In this document: positions 1 through 10,366 of the stretch, one piece after another
Numbering within the stretch: position 1 is the first letter of the stretch
How the letters are laid out: the number at the start of each line of letters is the position of its first letter
From: Eubacteriaceae bacterium
GTDB taxonomy: Bacteria; Bacillota; Clostridia; Lachnospirales; Lachnospiraceae
Reading direction: 5' to 3'
DNA: 64,000 nt
Assembly (NCBI GenBank): GCA_902363805.1
Contig: CABJBF010000001.1
Span: 1-64,000, forward strand
Made by a program: the position numbers and the translations under genes
The notes under the pieces: generated by a model
The model's database searches: none
What the model saw: the letters and a program-made list of their open reading frames with translations, nothing else
What the model was told of the DNA's origin: nothing

Positions 1-141
1 TTAGCCATTCTTCCATCAATTACTGTTGTTTTGGAATTCATCATTTCTGATGACGTTCACTGAAAATCTTTTATTCATTTTCAGGGATGGTTGCTGTTCA
101 ATTATCAATGTTCTTGTTTTATTACTATCATAAGTGACAGT
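1..141 (-). other. probable leader of an rRNA operon running off the left edge
   Basis: Read on the minus strand, this follows a strong promoter. It contains a GAACATTGATAATTGAACAG-like stretch (about 92-111) and two small hairpins (CTGAAAAT/ATTTTCAG and CATCA/TGATG), as is common between an rRNA promoter and the 16S gene in Firmicutes. No ORF fits. The rRNA gene itself would lie beyond base 1, so this is an inference from leader sequence and promoter strength; a tRNA or other stable RNA transcript is possible. Confidence 0.5.
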
Positions 142-147
142 TTCTTA

Positions 148-177
148 ATTCTATCATTAATAATCATCACTTGTCAA
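148..177 (-). promoter_or_regulatory. strong promoter with UP-like A-tract
   Basis: On the minus strand a perfect -35 TTGACA (172-177) is separated by 18 nt from TAGAAT (148-153). An A-rich block (about 180-197) lies just upstream of the -35, like an UP element of stable-RNA promoters. It reads leftward out of the window. Confidence 0.65.
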
Positions 178-503
178 GTATTTTTTTATTTTTATTTGCC
201 CGCCTTTTAGCGGGTGAAAATTATATTAACACTTTTATTAAGTAATGTCAACACATTTTTTAATAAATCTAAATAAAATTTTGAACGTATATTTCGGTAT
301 TTACATTTTCCAAGTTATTATACGCAATGTACAAATCCTATTTATTTTACTCTATTTACCATTTTATCTATATTATGTTTATAACTGATTTAAACATAGG
401 TTAATATAGTTAATATAGTTAATACATTTAATTTCAATATAGGTAAATATATAATATAGATAGATTGGCATTAAACTTTATTAAATATAGCAATTAATAA
501 TTT
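178..503. other. AT-rich intergenic stretch, no gene seen
   Basis: There is no plausible ORF. It holds a short GC hairpin (CCCGC 199-203 / GCGGG 210-214) without a T-tract, and two and a half copies of TTAATATAG in tandem at 401-427. No function is assigned. Confidence 0.5.
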
Positions 504-535
504 GCAAAAAAAAAGAATCATTAACAGATTCTTTT
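504..535 (-). terminator. terminator after tRNA-Ser
   Basis: AAAAGAATC (511-519) pairs with GATTCTTTT (527-535) around a 7-nt loop. On the minus strand it is followed by a run of T (504-510). It lies just past the tRNA 3' end. Confidence 0.8.
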
Positions 536-539
536 TTAC

Positions 540-627
540 CGGAGAAGGAGGGATTTGAACCCTCGCGCCGCGTAAACGGCCTATACCCTTAGCAGGGGCA
601 CCTCTTCAGCCACTTGAGTACTTCTCC
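540..627 (-). tRNA. tRNA-Ser (anticodon GCU)
   Basis: The 7-bp acceptor stem GGAGAAG/CTTCTCC is closed by a G discriminator at 540. A long type II variable arm (GGCCG...CGGC) marks a serine tRNA. The anticodon loop CTGCTAA gives GCU, reading AGU/AGC. The T arm GGTTCAAATCC is canonical. CCA is not encoded. It has its own consensus promoter at 681-709 and terminator at 504-535, so it is a monocistronic unit. Confidence 0.96.
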
Positions 628-680
628 TTGCCTGATTCATATCAGTTATTTAATTTGCACAATTTAGCAGTGCAAAATTT

Positions 681-709
681 ATTATAGTATAGCATCTTTT
701 ATTTGTCAA
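681..709 (-). promoter_or_regulatory. perfect consensus promoter for tRNA-Ser
   Basis: The minus strand carries TTGACA (704-709), exactly 17 nt, then TATAAT (681-686): an exact sigma-A consensus. It sits in the gap between the end of plsC and the tRNA. Confidence 0.9.
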
Positions 710-716
710 ATACTTT

Positions 717-1442
717 CTAGAATTTTACTTTTTCTTCTTTCTTTATTTTTTCTATTATTCTTGTTCTAACCATATCAGCTACCTGAGTTGTATTCATATC
801 TTTGTATTCTTCATATTTTATTGGCTTTAAGTAATGAATTTGAACACATACTTCACTTGTTCCAGGAGTATCAAATGGTTTAAACGAATCTATTAATGCT
901 ACAGGTACTATTGGAGCTTTTGCTTTCATTGCACTTTTAAAAGTTCCTCCTTTAAACGGTCCCGGATTGTTTCCATCTTTACTTCTTGTTCCCTCTGGGA
1001 ATATAACAAAATTTTTACCTTTAGAAACCTCATCTTTCATCTCATTTATTATTCCAATTGCCTGTCTTACATCATCTCTGTCAATTAATTTGCCATCTAA
1101 TGCTTTTCTAACCTGTTTTAACAATATTACATTTTCTAAATTACTTCTCATTACAACTGACACTGGATTGTCATGTGTTTCTACTATTAATAAGAAGTCA
1201 AATAATCCTTGATGGTTTGGAAATAATATATAGCCATTTTCTTTAGGTATATTTTCAGTTCCTGTACATCTTATTTTTACATGACCAAATTTATTTACAT
1301 TTTTGATTACATTTCTTACTTTATTATATCTTTCTTCAAATGTGTATTTTTTACTATTTTCTGCTGATACTATGTCATGCATCATTGAAGGTATATAATA
1401 AAATCTTCTCATAACCATATATGCAATTCTATTTATCTTCAC
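717..1442 (-). CDS. plsC: 1-acyl-sn-glycerol-3-phosphate acyltransferase (PlsC family)
   Basis: It transfers an acyl chain to the sn-2 position of lysophosphatidate at the membrane face, giving phosphatidic acid. The 241-aa product has the acyltransferase HX4D motif (H77...D82, in FPNHQGLFDF) and the substrate-binding block FPEGTRS (148-154), then a VPVAL segment; the length is typical. The start is GTG at 1442, chosen because AAAGGAG lies about 8 nt upstream. Its first 14 nt overlap the end of the fumarase beta-subunit gene, so the two are probably translationally coupled although their pathways differ. The PlsC assignment is firm; the acyl-donor preference cannot be read. Confidence 0.9.
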   Translation of the reverse strand: MKINRIAYMVMRRFYYIPSMMHDIVSAENSKKYTFEERYNKVRNVIKNVNKFGHVKIRCTGTENIPKENGYILFPNHQGLFDFLLIVETHDNPVSVVMRSNLENVILLKQVRKALDGKLIDRDDVRQAIGIINEMKDEVSKGKNFVIFPEGTRSKDGNNPGPFKGGTFKSAMKAKAPIVPVALIDSFKPFDTPGTSEVCVQIHYLKPIKYEEYKDMNTTQVADMVRTRIIEKIKKEEKVKF

Positions 1443-1986
1443 TACAATACTCCTTTATTGCTATTTCATATAAATTATTTCCTTCACAATCAATTACAAC
1501 TATAACCGGCAAATTTTCTACTTCAAGTTTTCTTATAGATTCTGTGCCTAAATCATCATATGCTATAACTTCACTTTTCTTTATGCATTTTGATAAAAGA
1601 GCTCCTGCACCACCTATTGCTGCAAAATATACTGCTTTATTTCTTACAATTGCTTCTTTTACTTCTTCTGTTCTTTTACCTTTACCAATCATTCCAATTA
1701 AACCTTTGTCTAAAAGTTTTGGTGCATATTTATCCATTCTGCTTGCTGTAGTTGGTCCTGCTGATCCAATTGGTCTTCCTTCTCTTGCTGGAGATGGTCC
1801 CATATAATAAATAACATTATTTTCTACATCAAACGGAAGTTTTTCTCCCTTTTTTAATGCTTCATCCATTCTTTTATGTGCTGCATCTCTGGCTGTATAT
1901 ATAGTTCCTGTAATATAAACATAATCTCCTGCTTTTAATTCCTGTGATACTTTTTTATCAAATGGGGCTGTTATTTTTCTATCCAT
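1429..1986 (-). CDS. fumB: Fe-S fumarate hydratase / tartrate dehydratase beta subunit
   Basis: This is the small C-terminal-type subunit of a class I (oxygen-sensitive, 4Fe-4S) hydro-lyase that interconverts fumarate and malate, or acts on tartrate. The 185-aa product has the family block GPTTASRMD and the sequence GPSPAREGRPIGSAGPT, which correspond to the swivel/substrate-binding domain of the one-chain class I enzymes. It follows the alpha subunit after 117 nt and has an AGGAG SD before ATG. The symbol is by homology; fumarase and L-tartrate dehydratase beta subunits are hard to separate by eye. A hairpin in the gap (AAATAAAGATAA 2044-2055 with TTATCTTTTTATTT 2078-2091) may adjust subunit expression. 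Confidence 0.85.
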   Translation of the reverse strand: MDRKITAPFDKKVSQELKAGDYVYITGTIYTARDAAHKRMDEALKKGEKLPFDVENNVIYYMGPSPAREGRPIGSAGPTTASRMDKYAPKLLDKGLIGMIGKGKRTEEVKEAIVRNKAVYFAAIGGAGALLSKCIKKSEVIAYDDLGTESIRKLEVENLPVIVVIDCEGNNLYEIAIKEYCSEDK

Positions 1987-2103
1987 GTTTTTCTCCTAAT
2001 ACAATAAATTTATTTTAGTAATAAATACGTGCTACAATGTCGTAAATAAAGATAAACTAGACTGTGATGTGGAACAATTATCTTTTTATTTAGTCTTTTA
2101 ATT

Positions 2104-2946
2104 TTAGATTGTTCTTGTTACGTGTCTGTTTACATGACAACATATATTTATAGCTACAGGTAATCCTGCTATATGGGTTGGGTATGTTTCCACATTTACT
2201 GCTAATGCTGTCTGTGTTCCTCCCAAACCTCCAGGTCCTATTCCCATTTTATTTATTTTTTCTAATAATTCATTTTCTAATTTGCTTACATATTCTATAT
2301 CTGAACTGCTATCTGCTTCTCTTGCCAATGCCTTTTTTGCAAGATATGCACACTTTTCGAATGTACCACCTATACCTACACCAACTACCATAGGTGGGCA
2401 TGCATTTGGTCCTGCATCCCTTACTGCAGTTAACACTGCATTCTTTACTCCTTCTATTCCATCAGCTGGTTTAAGCATAAATACTCTGCTCATATTTTCG
2501 CTTCCAAATCCTTTTGGTGCAACTGTTATTGTTATATTTTCTCCCGGAACGATTTCATAATGAATTACAGCCGGTGTATTATCTTTTGTATTTTTTCTTA
2601 TTATTGGGTCATTAACAACTGATTTTCTTAGATACCCTTCTACATAGCCCTGACGCACGCCTTCATTTATTGCATCTTCTATATTTGCTCCTGTTATATG
2701 TACATCTTGCCCAATTTTAACAAATACGACTGCCATCCCTGTGTCCTGACAAATTGGTATCATATCTTCTCTTGCTATTTTTAAATTTTCATCTAACTGC
2801 TCTAATATTTGTTTTCCTAATGGTGATTTTTCATTATTACGGGCATTGTCAAATACCTTTTTCATATCATCTGATAGGTAATGATTTGCTTCTATACACA
2901 TTTCCTTAATATTTTTTGTCAGTAACTGAGCATCTATTTCTCTCAT
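2104..2946 (-). CDS. fumA: Fe-S fumarate hydratase / tartrate dehydratase alpha subunit
   Basis: This is the catalytic, cluster-bearing subunit of the two-subunit class I hydro-lyase. In the 280-aa product the expected cluster cysteines are visible: C66 in PICQDTG, C183 in GPNACPPMVVG, and C269/C270 near the C-terminus. The glycine-rich GIGPGGLGGTQTAL block is also typical. ATG has a GGGAGG SD. Together with the beta subunit it forms the enzyme and probably serves fumarate/malate interconversion in anaerobic central metabolism. Tartrate dehydratase cannot be excluded without phylogeny. Confidence 0.86.
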   Translation of the reverse strand: MREIDAQLLTKNIKEMCIEANHYLSDDMKKVFDNARNNEKSPLGKQILEQLDENLKIAREDMIPICQDTGMAVVFVKIGQDVHITGANIEDAINEGVRQGYVEGYLRKSVVNDPIIRKNTKDNTPAVIHYEIVPGENITITVAPKGFGSENMSRVFMLKPADGIEGVKNAVLTAVRDAGPNACPPMVVGVGIGGTFEKCAYLAKKALAREADSSSDIEYVSKLENELLEKINKMGIGPGGLGGTQTALAVNVETYPTHIAGLPVAINICCHVNRHVTRTI

Positions 2947-3050
2947 TTATTAATAACCTCCCTGTTTATTTTAAAACTTATTAATAATTTATGTGTTTTA
3001 TCAATCTTTACTGTGTTAATTTGTATTAGTATTTTTAGTTATTGTTAATA

Positions 3051-3081
3051 CAGGTGAGAAAAACCTAGTTTCTCTCACCTG
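3051..3081 (-). terminator. hairpin after gyrA, probable terminator
   Basis: CAGGTGAGA (3051-3059) pairs perfectly with TCTCACCTG (3073-3081), 20 nt past the gyrA stop. The T-tract on the minus strand is poor, so it may be a weak terminator or a 3'-end stabiliser. Confidence 0.5.
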
Positions 3082-3100
3082 TCAATCACACTGTTCTTTA

Positions 3101-5650
3101 TTATTCCTGTGTTTCTTCATCTATGCCTTCAGATTCTATTTCATCGCTTTCATTGTCTTCCTGCAATTCTTCTAATCTTCTTGCTTCTTCATCTGCTAAA
3201 GTAACACTTTCTTTTACTTTTGTTATACTTGCAACAATTATATCTTCTTGTTCACCTGTGTTCATTAATTTAACACCTGATGTAACTCTTCCAAGTACTG
3301 AAATGTCATCAACTTTTATTCTTATTATAATTCCCTGATTTGTAATAAGCATAATTTCATTTCCATCATTAACTGCTTTTACGCCTACTACTTCACCTGT
3401 CTTATCAGTAATGTTATAACATTTTACACCTTTTCCACCACGGTTCTGTAGTTTAAAGTCTGTAAATCTGTTTCTCTTACCATATCCATTTGCTGAAACG
3501 AAAGTTATATATTCGCCCTGTGTTTCAAGTTGCATTGCTACAACTTCATCTCCATTTCTAAGTGTAATACCTTTTACACCCATTGCAGATCTTCCTGTTT
3601 CTCTTATATCCTTTTCAGCAAATTTTATTGCCTGACCTTTCTTTGTTAACATTAATACATTTTGTTCACAATCAGATACTTTTACTTCAATTAATTCATC
3701 ATCGTCTCTAAGTGTTATTGCCTGAATACCTGTTTTTCTTATATTCATATATGCACTTAACGGTGTCTTCTTAATTGTTCCCTTCTTTGTTGCCATAATG
3801 AGATTTCTATCTTCATCAAAATCATCAAAATGAACCATTGTTGTTATTTTTTCACCTGGCTGAAGCTGTAGTAAATTAATTATTGCCATTCCTCTTGCTG
3901 TTCTACTTGCTTCCGGAATTTCATAACATTTTAATTTGTATACTCGTCCTGTATTTGTAAAGAACATAATATAATTGTGAGTATTTGTCATAAATAAATT
4001 CTTTATAAAGTCATTATCTATGGTATTCATACCCTTTATTCCTTTTCCGCCACGGTTTTGTGCTTTGAAGTTATCCGTTGTCATACGTTTGATGTATCCT
4101 AAATTTGTTATGGTTACAACAGTATCACGTCTTGGAATTAAATCTTCATCTGACAAATCTTCTAAGTCTATTCCAATTGTTGTTCTTCTTTCATCAGCAT
4201 ATTTTTCTTTTATTACTAAGATTTCATCCTTGATTACTCCTAATAATTTATTTTCGTCTTCAAGAATTCCTTTGTAGAATGCAATTTTCGCCATTAAATC
4301 ATCATATTCAGCCTGTAAATCTTCTCTTGCTAAACCTGTTAACTGACGAAGTCTCATATCTACAATTGCCTGTGACTGTGCTTCAGACAATGTAAATCTT
4401 TCCATTAATGCTTTCTTTGCTTCTGCTGTATTTCTTGAAGCTCTTATTATTTTAATTACTTCATCAATATTATCTAATGCAATGAATAAACCTTTAATTA
4501 TGTGAGCTCTTTCTTCAGCTTTATTAAGTTCATAACGTGTTCTTCTTGTAACTACATCTTTCTGATGATCTAAGTAGCATGTTAATACCTCTAATAAATT
4601 TAAGACTTTTGGTTCGCCATTTACTAAAGCAAGCATGATAACACCAAATGTATCCTGCATCTGTGTATGTTTATATAATTGATTTAATATTACATTTGCA
4701 TTAGCATCTCTCTTAACTTCGATTACTACTCTTGTACCATCCTGGTCAGATTCATCTCTTAAGTCAGAAATTCCTTCTATTCTTTTTTCTTTATGTAATT
4801 CAGCTATTTTTTCTACTAATTTTGCTTTGTTTACCATATATGGAAGCTCAGTAACTATAATTCTGCTCTTTCCATTATCCAAAGTCTCAATTTCTGTAGT
4901 TGCTCTTACCTTTATTTTTCCTCTACCTGTACGATAGGCTTCGCTTATTCCTTTTGTTCCAAGTATATTTGCTCCAGTTGGAAAATCAGGTCCTTTTATA
5001 ATTTCCATGATTTCATCCAAATCTGTTGCTCTGTTTTCTTCTACCTGATTGTCAATTATTTTTACAATTGCATCAATCGATTCACCAAGATTGTGTGGTG
5101 GTATATTTGTAGCCATACCTACTGCAATACCGCTTGTACCATTTACTAATAAGTTAGGATATCTTGATGGTAAAACTGTAGGTTCTTTTTCTGTTTCATC
5201 AAAGTTTGGTACAAATTCTACTGTGTCTTTGTTAATATCTGCTATCATTTCTGTAGATATTTTGCTTAAACGTGCTTCTGTATAACGCATGGCAGCTGCG
5301 CCATCACCATCTTCTGAACCAAAGTTTCCATGTCCATCAACTAATGGATATCTTGTATTCCATTCCTGAGCCATGTTTACCAAAGCTCCGTAAATTGAGC
5401 TATCGCCGTGTGGATGGAATTTACCCATTGTATCACCAACAATACGGGCACATTTTCTATGTGGCTTATCAGGTCCGTTATTTAATTCAACCATTGAGTA
5501 AAGAACTCTTCTTTGTACCGGCTTAAGTCCATCTCTTACATCCGGTAATGCTCTTGCTGCAATTACGCTCATGGCATAATCAATATAAGAGGTCTCCATT
5601 GTACTTTTTAAATCTACTTCATGTATTCTGTCAAATATCTTGTCATCCAT
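3101..5650 (-). CDS. gyrA: DNA gyrase subunit A
   Basis: This is the DNA breakage-reunion subunit of gyrase (A2B2), which introduces negative supercoils. The 849-aa product carries the catalytic tyrosine Y123 (AAMRYTEARL) and the quinolone-determining block HPHGDSSIYGAL (79-90). Serine is present at the E. coli S83 position, but glycine (G88) stands at the D87 position. GyrA-box-like motifs QNRGGKG occur twice in the C-terminal beta-pinwheel, and the tail is very acidic. It lies 16 nt after gyrB with a GGAGG SD, in the conserved dnaA-dnaN-recF-gyrB-gyrA order. Confidence 0.97.
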   Translation of the reverse strand: MDDKIFDRIHEVDLKSTMETSYIDYAMSVIAARALPDVRDGLKPVQRRVLYSMVELNNGPDKPHRKCARIVGDTMGKFHPHGDSSIYGALVNMAQEWNTRYPLVDGHGNFGSEDGDGAAAMRYTEARLSKISTEMIADINKDTVEFVPNFDETEKEPTVLPSRYPNLLVNGTSGIAVGMATNIPPHNLGESIDAIVKIIDNQVEENRATDLDEIMEIIKGPDFPTGANILGTKGISEAYRTGRGKIKVRATTEIETLDNGKSRIIVTELPYMVNKAKLVEKIAELHKEKRIEGISDLRDESDQDGTRVVIEVKRDANANVILNQLYKHTQMQDTFGVIMLALVNGEPKVLNLLEVLTCYLDHQKDVVTRRTRYELNKAEERAHIIKGLFIALDNIDEVIKIIRASRNTAEAKKALMERFTLSEAQSQAIVDMRLRQLTGLAREDLQAEYDDLMAKIAFYKGILEDENKLLGVIKDEILVIKEKYADERRTTIGIDLEDLSDEDLIPRRDTVVTITNLGYIKRMTTDNFKAQNRGGKGIKGMNTIDNDFIKNLFMTNTHNYIMFFTNTGRVYKLKCYEIPEASRTARGMAIINLLQLQPGEKITTMVHFDDFDEDRNLIMATKKGTIKKTPLSAYMNIRKTGIQAITLRDDDELIEVKVSDCEQNVLMLTKKGQAIKFAEKDIRETGRSAMGVKGITLRNGDEVVAMQLETQGEYITFVSANGYGKRNRFTDFKLQNRGGKGVKCYNITDKTGEVVGVKAVNDGNEIMLITNQGIIIRIKVDDISVLGRVTSGVKLMNTGEQEDIIVASITKVKESVTLADEEARRLEELQEDNESDEIESEGIDEETQE

Positions 5651-5666
5651 TATTTATAGCATCCTC

Positions 5667-7613
<1,947 letters not shown>

Positions 7614-7617
7614 TCAG

Positions 7618-8706
7618 TTAAATAGTTTTTTCAAAAACTTTTCCTTCTTTTACGTTAAATATTTTGTTAATTTTAAATCTGTTTTCTATAAATTCATCTA
7701 AACCCGTACAAGTTATAATTGTCTGTACGTTTTCTAAACTATTTAATAACTCATTCTGCCTTTTTGAATCTAATTCCGATAATACATCGTCTAACAACAA
7801 TACCGGTGTATCATGTATTATGCTTTTTACTATTTCAATTTCAGCCAGTTTTAAAGATAAAGCTGCAGTTCTTTGTTGTCCCTGACTTCCGTAAATTCTT
7901 ACATTCATATCATCATAATAAAAACTTAAGTCATCCCTATGTGGTCCAACATTTGTAGTCTTATACTTTTTATCTTTTTCTCTTGTTAAAACAAGTTGAT
8001 TATATAACTCTAATTCATCGCAGTTTTTATCATATTTAACTATTATATTTTCTTTGTTATCTGTAATTTTTTTGTGAATTGGATTTATTATTTCGTTTAT
8101 TTTTTTTACAAATTCACTTCGACGTTTAATAACTTCACTTCCATATTTAGCAAGTTGTAAATCCCATACGTCCAAAGTTTCCTCTAAATCAGGCTTAAAA
8201 TATAAATCCTTTAATAGTTTATTTCTTTGATTTAATATCTTATTGTAATTTAGCAAATTATAAACATATAATTTATCTAGTTGACATAACTCCAAATCTA
8301 TAAACCTTCTTCTCTCGGATGGACCATTTTTAATAATATTTAAATCCTCCGGTGAAAAGAATACAACATTAAATATCCCAAATAATTCACTTGCTTTTTT
8401 TATAGGAATTCCATTTATAGCAATTCCTTTAGACTTATTTTTTTTCAAATGAATATCAATTCGATATTCTTTATTCTTTTTGTTAATATATATTTTTATA
8501 TGTGCATCATCACATCCAAATTTTATAACTTCTTTATCTTTCCCACCTCTGTGAGATTTCGTTGTGCTACATATATATATAGCCTCAAGAATATTTGTTT
8601 TTCCCTGTGCGTTGTCACCATATAAAATATTAGTTTTAGAATCAACGTTTAAATCTAATGTTTCATAGTTTCTATAATTACAAAGATTTAATTTTTCAAT
8701 AACCAT
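7618..8706 (-). CDS. recF: DNA replication/repair protein RecF
   Basis: RecF is an SMC-like ATPase that loads RecA at single-strand gaps with RecO and RecR. In the 362-aa product Walker A is YGDNAQGKTN (about 29-38), the family block FSPEDLNIIKNGPSERRRFID sits near residues 115-135, and the ABC signature/Walker B region SQGQQRT...LLLDDVLSELD lies near the C-terminus. Its ATG overlaps the stop of the S4 gene by one base (TAATG), so the pair is translationally coupled. Confidence 0.95.
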   Translation of the reverse strand: MVIEKLNLCNYRNYETLDLNVDSKTNILYGDNAQGKTNILEAIYICSTTKSHRGGKDKEVIKFGCDDAHIKIYINKKNKEYRIDIHLKKNKSKGIAINGIPIKKASELFGIFNVVFFSPEDLNIIKNGPSERRRFIDLELCQLDKLYVYNLLNYNKILNQRNKLLKDLYFKPDLEETLDVWDLQLAKYGSEVIKRRSEFVKKINEIINPIHKKITDNKENIIVKYDKNCDELELYNQLVLTREKDKKYKTTNVGPHRDDLSFYYDDMNVRIYGSQGQQRTAALSLKLAEIEIVKSIIHDTPVLLLDDVLSELDSKRQNELLNSLENVQTIITCTGLDEFIENRFKINKIFNVKEGKVFEKTI

Positions 8707-8912
8707 TATTCTACTTCTACAATTGTACCATCAAATTCAAAAGTATCTCCAGGTACAAGTTTCTTTCCTCTTCTGGTATCAACTTCTCCATTTACCTTTA
8801 CTTGTCCATCCTGAACAACAAACTTTGCATCAATACCTGAACTAACAAGTCCTGCTAATTTTAATGCCTGACCTAACTTAATATAATCATCTTTTATTTT
8901 TATTTTTTCCAT
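8706..8912 (-). CDS. yaaA: S4-domain RNA-binding protein (YaaA type)
   Basis: This 68-aa protein is essentially one S4 domain: the helix-turn LGQALKLAGLVSSGIDAKFVVQDGQVKVNGEVDTRRGKKL covers most of its length. It is the small RNA-binding protein conserved between dnaN and recF in Firmicutes (B. subtilis YaaA). Its role is not well defined; ribosome assembly has been suggested for the family. It sits 17 nt after dnaN and overlaps recF by one base. Confidence 0.88.
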   Translation of the reverse strand: MEKIKIKDDYIKLGQALKLAGLVSSGIDAKFVVQDGQVKVNGEVDTRRGKKLVPGDTFEFDGTIVEVE

Positions 8913-8929
8913 TTTTTTCTATTCCTAAA

Positions 8930-10042
8930 CTAATTATTTGCTACTGAAAAGTTAACAGGAAGAATTAAATAAATATATTTTCCTTCATCATCTCTTATAA
9001 AACATGGTGATTTAGGGTTTACATAATATATATTTATCTGTTCTTCATCTATAACCTTTAATGTATCTATTAAGAATCTTGGATTAAAACCAATCATCAT
9101 ATCTTTTCCTTCTTTTTGAATGTAAATTTCTTCATCCATAGAACCAATGAAAGAATTAATCTTAAATTCCATTACTCCATCCTTAATTGTAATAATAATA
9201 GGTTTCTTATCGCCTTCTTTAATAAGAAGTGTTGCTCTATCAATACAATCAAGCATTTCTCTTTTATTAATTACAACCTTAGTTTCATAATCACTTGAAA
9301 GCATCTGATTTATCTTAAAATATTCACCTTCAATTAATCTTGAAACAACAAGTGTATTATCAAATTCAAATAATATATGGTTTGTTGTGAAATAAATATT
9401 AACAATATCATCAACTCCACCATTTAAAATTTTGCTTATTTCATTTAAAGTTTTTCCAGGAACAACAACTTTAATATCTTCATATTCAGCATTTAATTCA
9501 ATATTTCTTATAGCTATTCTATGACCATCCAATGCAACAACTTTTAAATTATTACCTGATATTTCAAAAAGTTCTCCTGTCATAAGTTTATTATTATTTT
9601 TGTCATCAATTGAGAATATTGTCTGTCTTATAACTTCTTTTAATGAAAACTGTGAAATACTAATACTTTTTTCCTTTTTTATTTCAGGTAGATAAGAAAA
9701 ATCATCTCCATCTCTACCTATAATGTTAAATTTGGCATTTTCACATGTAATGTTTGCTTTATATTCATTATCAACATCAATAACTACATCATTATCAGGA
9801 AGTTTTCTTATAATTTCTGAAAATAATTTAGCTTCTATAGCTACACTACCCGGTTCAATAATTTCACCTTGGACAACCGTTTCAATGCCAAGTTCCATAT
9901 CATTAGCAGTCATTTTAATTTTTCCCTCAGTAGCGTCAATAAGAAAACATTCTAATATAGACATAGTAGTTTTTGAGGATACGGCTTTCATAGTAATGTT
10001 AACTCCTGAAAGTAAATCAATTTTTTTGCAAATAAGTTTCAT
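8930..10042 (-). CDS. dnaN: DNA polymerase III beta sliding clamp
   Basis: This is the processivity clamp that encircles DNA and tethers PolC/DnaE and other partners. The 370-aa length matches three tandem clamp domains. Typical blocks are EAKLFSEIIRKLP, the central VALDGHRIAIRN and the C-terminal NPRFLIDTLKV and LPVN. ATG has an AAAGGAG SD. It is the first gene past the oriC unwinding region and heads the recF-gyrB-gyrA run. Confidence 0.97.
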   Translation of the reverse strand: MKLICKKIDLLSGVNITMKAVSSKTTMSILECFLIDATEGKIKMTANDMELGIETVVQGEIIEPGSVAIEAKLFSEIIRKLPDNDVVIDVDNEYKANITCENAKFNIIGRDGDDFSYLPEIKKEKSISISQFSLKEVIRQTIFSIDDKNNNKLMTGELFEISGNNLKVVALDGHRIAIRNIELNAEYEDIKVVVPGKTLNEISKILNGGVDDIVNIYFTTNHILFEFDNTLVVSRLIEGEYFKINQMLSSDYETKVVINKREMLDCIDRATLLIKEGDKKPIIITIKDGVMEFKINSFIGSMDEEIYIQKEGKDMMIGFNPRFLIDTLKVIDEEQINIYYVNPKSPCFIRDDEGKYIYLILPVNFSVANN

Positions 10043-10366
10043 TGTAAAATCTCCTTTATGTGTAAGTGTTGAAAAATGTATAAAATTATATAAATAAATA
10101 AATAATAATTAGTAGCAGTAGTATATAGGGGATGTTAATAAGTTAAAAACTAGTTCTAAGCCCCATGTATAAAAGAAAAGGCTGCATTAATAACAAATGA
10201 ATAATTTTAAAAACTATTAACATTTTGAGGATATTGTTAATAAAAAATGTTAATAGCTTAAAAATATAAAAGTAGGATATTAACAATATATTAATAACAT
10301 TTTAATACTTAAAATGTAGTTATTAACATCAAAATGGCAGTTATTAATACAAAAATATTAATAACT
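10043..10366. other. oriC, unwinding half (dnaA-dnaN gap) with DnaA-trio tract and AT-shifted DnaA boxes
   Basis: There is no ORF. Exact TTATTAACA boxes are at 10133-10141 (-), 10235-10243 (-) and 10320-10328 (+). One-mismatch versions are at 10214-10222, 10248-10256, 10277-10285 and 10341-10349. On the plus strand TAG TAG CAG TAG (10110-10121) is followed by GGGG (10128-10131) and the first box, preceded by a pure A/T tract (10081-10109). This is the order and polarity described for B. subtilis: boxes, G-step, DnaA-trios, AT-rich unwinding element. The assignment is inferred from layout. Confidence 0.8.
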
